This document shows positions 60,734 through 64,000 of a stretch of 64,000 nt of DNA, one piece after another. The translations under genes and the position numbers were made by a program. The DNA is from Bordetella parapertussis. GTDB taxonomy: Bacteria > Pseudomonadota > Gammaproteobacteria > Burkholderiales > Burkholderiaceae_B. The notes beneath the pieces are model-generated. The model worked only from the letters and a program-made list of their open reading frames with translations. It was not told where the DNA came from and did no database searches. Positions within the stretch are counted from its first letter, which is position 1; each line of letters opens with the position of its first letter. The stretch lies in NCBI GenBank assembly GCA_945903445.1, contig CAMDNZ010000008.1, positions 1 through 64,000 of the forward strand. The letters run 5' to 3'.

Positions 60734-61159
60734 ATGCAACGACGTCTTCGAGCCTATCTTTCGGTTGCGGCACTGGCTAGCGCATTGTCCGCCGGCGCCG
60801 TCTCGGCGCAGACCAGCGGTGCCCAACAAGGCATGCCGCAGCAAGGCGGTGCCCCGGCAGCGGCCCAGCAACAGCCTGCCATGCCAGCGCCGATCCAACC
60901 CACCGACGCTCAATTGCAAAAGTTCGTGGGTGCTTCTCAAAAAGTGGCCTCGGTGGCCGATGAGTACCGACCCCGCGTGCAGTCCGCCAAGGACGACAGT
61001 GCCCGTCAGGAACTGCTGAAGGAAGCAGATGCCAAGATGGTGCAAATGGTGCAAGCCGACGGTTTGTCCGTGGAAGAATTCAACGGCATCGGTCAAGCGG
61101 TGCAGCAGCAGCCGCAGTTGAAGGAAAAAGCAGTCAAGATGCTGGATAAAAAAGGCTGA
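60734..61159 (+). CDS. Exported DUF4168 domain protein
   Basis: This 141-residue protein has a signal peptide (cleavage near AVSAQTS), a low-complexity Gln/Ala/Pro linker, and a helical DUF4168 domain (about residues 58-138: DAQLQKFVGASQKVA and MVQADGLSVEEFNGI). Function is unknown; members are periplasmic. An AAGGAGTGAT ribosome site decides the ATG at 60734. A strong terminator follows. Confidence 0.87.
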   Translation: MQRRLRAYLSVAALASALSAGAVSAQTSGAQQGMPQQGGAPAAAQQQPAMPAPIQPTDAQLQKFVGASQKVASVADEYRPRVQSAKDDSARQELLKEADAKMVQMVQADGLSVEEFNGIGQAVQQQPQLKEKAVKMLDKKG

Positions 61160-61184
61160 TCGGCCTTAGATCGGCATCCTGTTG

Positions 61185-61221
61185 AAAAACCCGCCACGAC
61201 TCGAGTCGTGGCGGGTTTTTT
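61185..61221. terminator. Strong bidirectional intrinsic terminator
   Basis: A perfect 36-base palindrome (centre CTCGAG at 61200-61205) has an A-run at its left base and TTTTTT at its right, so it can terminate transcription from both sides. It follows the DUF4168 gene by 25 bases. Confidence 0.93.
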
Positions 61222-61408
61222 GTTTCATGCTGACTCCAGCACCGCAAACCGCTGGACTACACCGAGCTTCGATACGGCAGGTTTATCAATCACTTGGGCG
61301 AATTCAACATATGCCGGTGCTGTCCGAAAATTGACCCGACTTTCCCTCGTCTGGCTCCCAGGCGACGCTTGGAAACCGGGCTTTCCGAGCGTGCCGACCA
61401 AGTTGGTC

Positions 61409-61555
61409 ATGAAACTCACAGACCACAAGACCGTGGCGATGTTCATGCACTATGTCCATACCGAGGACAAGCCGGTGAGGGATGCGGCCGAACTAGCGGC
61501 GAATCGGCGGCTGGCGATCACCGAGGCGTCCTGCTCTATGGAGATGGCAGCATGA
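61409..61555 (+). pseudogene. C-terminal fragment of a tyrosine recombinase/integrase
   Basis: The frame gives about 48 residues beginning MKLTDHKTVAMFMHYVHTED, which resembles the end of phage-type integrases, where (T/G)HKTxAMxxRYVHTED includes the catalytic Tyr. The rest of the integrase is absent; sequence upstream to about 61320 does not look like integrase. The fragment stop overlaps the start of the nuclease gene (ATGA). It marks a decayed mobile element. No att site is evident. Confidence 0.6.
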
Positions 61556-62496
61556 CAAGGAAGACGCCTGTGGCAATACGGAAATCTGCCGCCTTATCGG
61601 CTGGCTATGCCGGCATCCACGGCGGTATCGTGGAGTTGCTGGATGCCACACGCCAGGCGGCTGCGCGCAGTGTCAATGCGCTGATGACGGCCAGCTATTG
61701 GGAGATTTCCGAGACACCGTCTCGAAAATTCGATCTGTCCGAACTGTCCCAAATCTTCACCCTGCCGTGGTCGGCCTATGTCCGGCTGCTTTCGGTCGAG
61801 GATAACCATGCCCGTCGGCTCTACGAGGCCGAGGCGTTGCGCGGTGGCTGGAGCGTGCGCCAGCTCGACCGACAGATCGGAAGCCAGTTCTACGAGCGCA
61901 CTGCCTTGTCCAAAGACAAGGCAGCGACGCTGGTCAAGGGTTCGGTGGCCAAGCTCGAAGATGTCGTCACACCTAATGACACGATCAAAGATCCCTATGT
62001 GCTGGAGTTTCTCGACCTCAAGGATGAGTATTCAGAATCCGACTTGGAAGCGGCCTTGATCCAGCGGTTGGAAGACTTCCTGCTGGAACTGGGGGAAGGC
62101 TTCACCTTCGTCGGGCGGCGACGTCGGCTGCGTATCGACCAGACCTGGTATCGGGTCGATCTATTGTTCTTCCATCGCAAGCTGCACTGCCTGGTCATCA
62201 TCGATCTGAAGCTGGGCAGCCTGACTCACGCCGACGTGGGGCAGATGCACATGTATTGCAACTATGCCAAGACACATTGGGCCTACCCGGATGAAAATCC
62301 GCCGGTGGGCCTTATCCTGTGCGCCGACAAGGGCCATGCTCTGGCGCGGTATGCACTGGATGGCTTGCCGACCAAGGTGATGGCGGCGAACTACCGCGCC
62401 ATGCTGCCAGATGCCGAGTTGCTGCAAAAAGAGTTGGAGAACACGCGGCGTCTGCTTGAATCTCGTGGAATGTCCCTCAAGGACGACAAACCATAG
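61552..62496 (+). CDS. YhcG/DUF1016-type PDDEXK nuclease, internally shortened
   Basis: This 314-residue protein contains the C-terminal PDDEXK domain (WYRVDLLFFHRKLHCLVIIDLK, QMHMYCNY) and the middle RGGWSVRQLDRQIGSQFYERTALS typical of DUF1016. Between SYWEI (about residue 52) and FDLSEL (about 60) I expect some 60 more residues of the N-terminal helical domain, which are missing in frame. The nuclease core looks intact. It follows an integrase remnant and probably arrived by transfer. Role unknown; defence or plasmid-related roles are only guesses. Confidence 0.8.
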   Translation: MTRKTPVAIRKSAALSAGYAGIHGGIVELLDATRQAAARSVNALMTASYWEISETPSRKFDLSELSQIFTLPWSAYVRLLSVEDNHARRLYEAEALRGGWSVRQLDRQIGSQFYERTALSKDKAATLVKGSVAKLEDVVTPNDTIKDPYVLEFLDLKDEYSESDLEAALIQRLEDFLLELGEGFTFVGRRRRLRIDQTWYRVDLLFFHRKLHCLVIIDLKLGSLTHADVGQMHMYCNYAKTHWAYPDENPPVGLILCADKGHALARYALDGLPTKVMAANYRAMLPDAELLQKELENTRRLLESRGMSLKDDKP

Positions 62497-62647
62497 CCGT
62501 GCGTACCGCCGTCGGGCTCGCGGGCTACGCCCCGTGCTCCATGCCGAATCACTGACATGCGGCGCTGATCCCTGACGCCTCCGGCCTGTATCGTTGATCC
62601 GAGCCTGCGTGTGCTGCCCGCTTTGCTGGGTTGCGGAGGACCTGTGA
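62497..62647. other. Intergenic region, nothing recognised
   Basis: I see no gene, strong promoter or terminator in these 151 bases between the nuclease and the convergent hydrolase. Confidence 0.5.
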
Positions 62648-63340
62648 TCAATGCACCGTCATACCGTCAGGCGGCCCTTGATCCAAGCCTAGCGCCTCTT
62701 GCCAACGATGCAAGGGCACGCAGGTTTGCAGGCGCACGATGGCTTGCTCGATCAGGGCGGGATGCAGCTCATGGCCCACACCCTGAGCGATATCGATAGT
62801 GCTGTCACCTTGCAACTGGCCCAATCGAGCATGGGCGGCATAGGCATGCGTCACCGGCACAGTTGCGTCGGTTGCACCGTGCAGCAGATGCACGGTGCAT
62901 TCGGCGGGCGGCACCTTGGGCAATTCAGAAAAACGTCCCGAAAAGGCCAATACCCGCCCAGCTACTGCCTCGGTCACGACAGCGGCCAAGGACAACTCGG
63001 CACCTTGAGAAAACCCTGCCAGTGCGGTCTGCGCTTCGCTCAAGCCGAAGCGCCGCTGTTGCTCGCGCACGAAATCGAGCAACATGGACACGGCCTGCGC
63101 CACGCGAGTGCTGCGGTTGTCATCGGATAAGCCGGCAGTGGGATACCACGCATCGCCGGATGGCACGGGTGCGACGATGGCGGCTCGCGGAAAAGCATGA
63201 TGCAAGGCATCGGCCAGCGCCAGCAAGCTTTCCGGCCCATCGGCTTCACCGTGCAACAGCACGAACAGCAGTTGAGGCGGCGCGTCTGGCGGCACCCATT
63301 CGAAAGCCGGTGCCAGCGTAGAAGAAGTGGAATCGGTCAT
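62648..63340 (-). CDS. Phospholipase/carboxylesterase family serine hydrolase (YpfH-like)
   Basis: This 230-residue alpha/beta hydrolase has LLFVLLHGEADGP near residue 25, the nucleophile elbow GFSQGAELS, an Asp in HGATDATVPV, and the catalytic His in GVGHELHPA. It belongs to the small carboxylesterase group of unknown physiological substrate. The ATG at 63340 gives the usual MTDS start; an ATG nine codons upstream is less likely. Confidence 0.88.
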   Translation of the reverse strand: MTDSTSSTLAPAFEWVPPDAPPQLLFVLLHGEADGPESLLALADALHHAFPRAAIVAPVPSGDAWYPTAGLSDDNRSTRVAQAVSMLLDFVREQQRRFGLSEAQTALAGFSQGAELSLAAVVTEAVAGRVLAFSGRFSELPKVPPAECTVHLLHGATDATVPVTHAYAAHARLGQLQGDSTIDIAQGVGHELHPALIEQAIVRLQTCVPLHRWQEALGLDQGPPDGMTVH

Positions 63341-63447
63341 GGTGTTCAAGGACTGTAAACATAACAATCTGCTCGCCTACTCTTGCGCACCTCGGCAATG
63401 GCGCGTATCGCCGCCGCCCCCTTCGCTCACAGACCAAAAGAAAAATA

Positions 63448-63463
63448 CTGTATATTTACACAG
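63448..63463 (+). promoter_or_regulatory. LexA (SOS) box upstream of imuA
   Basis: CTGTATATTTACACAG matches the consensus CTGT-N8-ACAG exactly. It lies 25 bases before the imuA ATG, so it overlaps the expected promoter and would repress the gene until DNA damage. Confidence 0.9.
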
Positions 63464-63487
63464 TCTATTTCTGCTTTATCACTGATC

Positions 63488-64000
63488 ATGCGTTGCGCGC
63501 CAGACCACATCCACCCCTCGCTTTGGCGGGCCAACCAGCTGGCGGGCAGCGCCCTGCCCGCCCGGCCTACAGGACATGCGCCGCTCGACGCTCAATTGCC
63601 CGGCGGTGGCTGGCCATTGGGTGGTTTGACCGAACTGTTCTGCGCACAAGCCGGTATCGGCGAACTTCGCCTGCTGGCCCCTGCATTGGCCCGGCTCGAT
63701 CCGGAACGGCCCGTCGTCTTGCTGCAACCGCCTTACATGCCCAACAGCGTGTGTTGTGCCCCAGCCAGTGGCAACTGGTTGTGGATCGCGCCGACACGGC
63801 CCATGGATGCCTGCTGGGCAGCCGAACAAATCCTCAAAAACGGCAGTTGCGGTGCCTTGCTGTACTGGCAGGCCGCCCTGCCCGCCAGTGCCTTGCGCCG
63901 ACTGCAATTGGCAGCCCAGGGCAGCGACATGCTGTTTTTCATGTTGCGCCCGCTCGCCCAGGCCCAGCAAGCTTCGCCCGCGCCGCTGCGGTTACGGCTG
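63488..64000 (+). CDS. imuA: Translesion synthesis-associated protein ImuA (partial, runs off the window)
   Basis: The frame from the ATG at 63488 is open to the window end (171 codons). It has the ImuA start LPGGGWPLGGLTELFCAQ followed by GIGELRLLAPALARL and IAPTRPMDACWAAEQIL, a RecA-like fold lacking a proper Walker A. ImuA works with ImuB and DnaE2 in SOS mutagenesis; those genes would follow to the right. The LexA box directly upstream supports the assignment. Confidence 0.93.
   Translation, partial: MRCAPDHIHPSLWRANQLAGSALPARPTGHAPLDAQLPGGGWPLGGLTELFCAQAGIGELRLLAPALARLDPERPVVLLQPPYMPNSVCCAPASGNWLWIAPTRPMDACWAAEQILKNGSCGALLYWQAALPASALRRLQLAAQGSDMLFFMLRPLAQAQQASPAPLRLRL

Noticed and set aside
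61208..61408. Full integrase gene starting at 61208
   Set aside because: The first 67 codons overlap the terminator and do not resemble integrase; only the C-terminal part does.

Overview
The window looks like a chromosomal segment of a GC-rich betaproteobacterium, order Burkholderiales and most likely family Alcaligenaceae (Bordetella/Achromobacter relatives). The reasons are the recG-oxyR neighbourhood, a QueE with the CX14CX2C cluster motif, ugpAEC, the dadA/Lrp pair and an imuA under a LexA box. The family assignment is inference from gene content and protein style, not from a search. Nearly all the DNA is coding. I see no rRNA, tRNA or CRISPR array.

Left part (1-28.6 kb): the tail of a glycerol-3-phosphate ABC transporter operon (ugpA-ugpE-ugpC, after a large hairpin), a lipoprotein, an orphan LivK-type binding protein, a small hydrolase, a dps gene interrupted by an in-frame TGA, oxyR, recG, ridA, ferredoxin-NADP reductase, a Cd/Pb/Zn P-type ATPase with its divergent MerR regulator and operator, the ntrC-ntrB-glnA nitrogen block with a readable sigma-54 promoter and NtrC site, hemW-rdgB, dadA with a divergent Lrp regulator, an LPS block (O-antigen ligase, broken family 25 glycosyltransferase, methyltransferase), a coiled-coil protein, a DUF3999-like envelope protein, a 25-residue membrane peptide and an aquaglyceroporin.

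Centre (28.7-54.0 kb): queE-queD for queuosine, then on the minus strand a tightly coupled four-gene DNA repair cassette (MBL exonuclease, ATP-dependent ligase, Lhr-type helicase, PdeM phosphoesterase). This is followed by a 17.6-kb plus-strand operon for alpha-glucan and trehalose: glgA, glgE (with a long amylase-like but apparently inactive N-terminal region), a free-standing maltokinase, glgB, glgX, treZ, malQ and treY. Together they could build glucan through ADP-glucose and maltose-1-phosphate, branch and debranch it, and release trehalose. TreS, which normally turns trehalose into the maltose used by the maltokinase, is not in the cluster.

Right part (54.0-64 kb): a single-domain response regulator, a MarR-controlled tripartite FUSC efflux operon (marR probably leaderless), a glutathione S-transferase, a small exported DUF4168 protein with a strong terminator, a remnant of a mobile element (integrase tail plus internally shortened YhcG-type nuclease), a carboxylesterase and the start of imuA behind a perfect SOS box.

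The points most worth checking are the pseudo-amylase extension on GlgE and the missing treS, the broken start of the maltokinase, the dps nonsense codon, the tiny membrane peptide and the leaderless marR promoter. I did not find a clearly new defence or mobile system.
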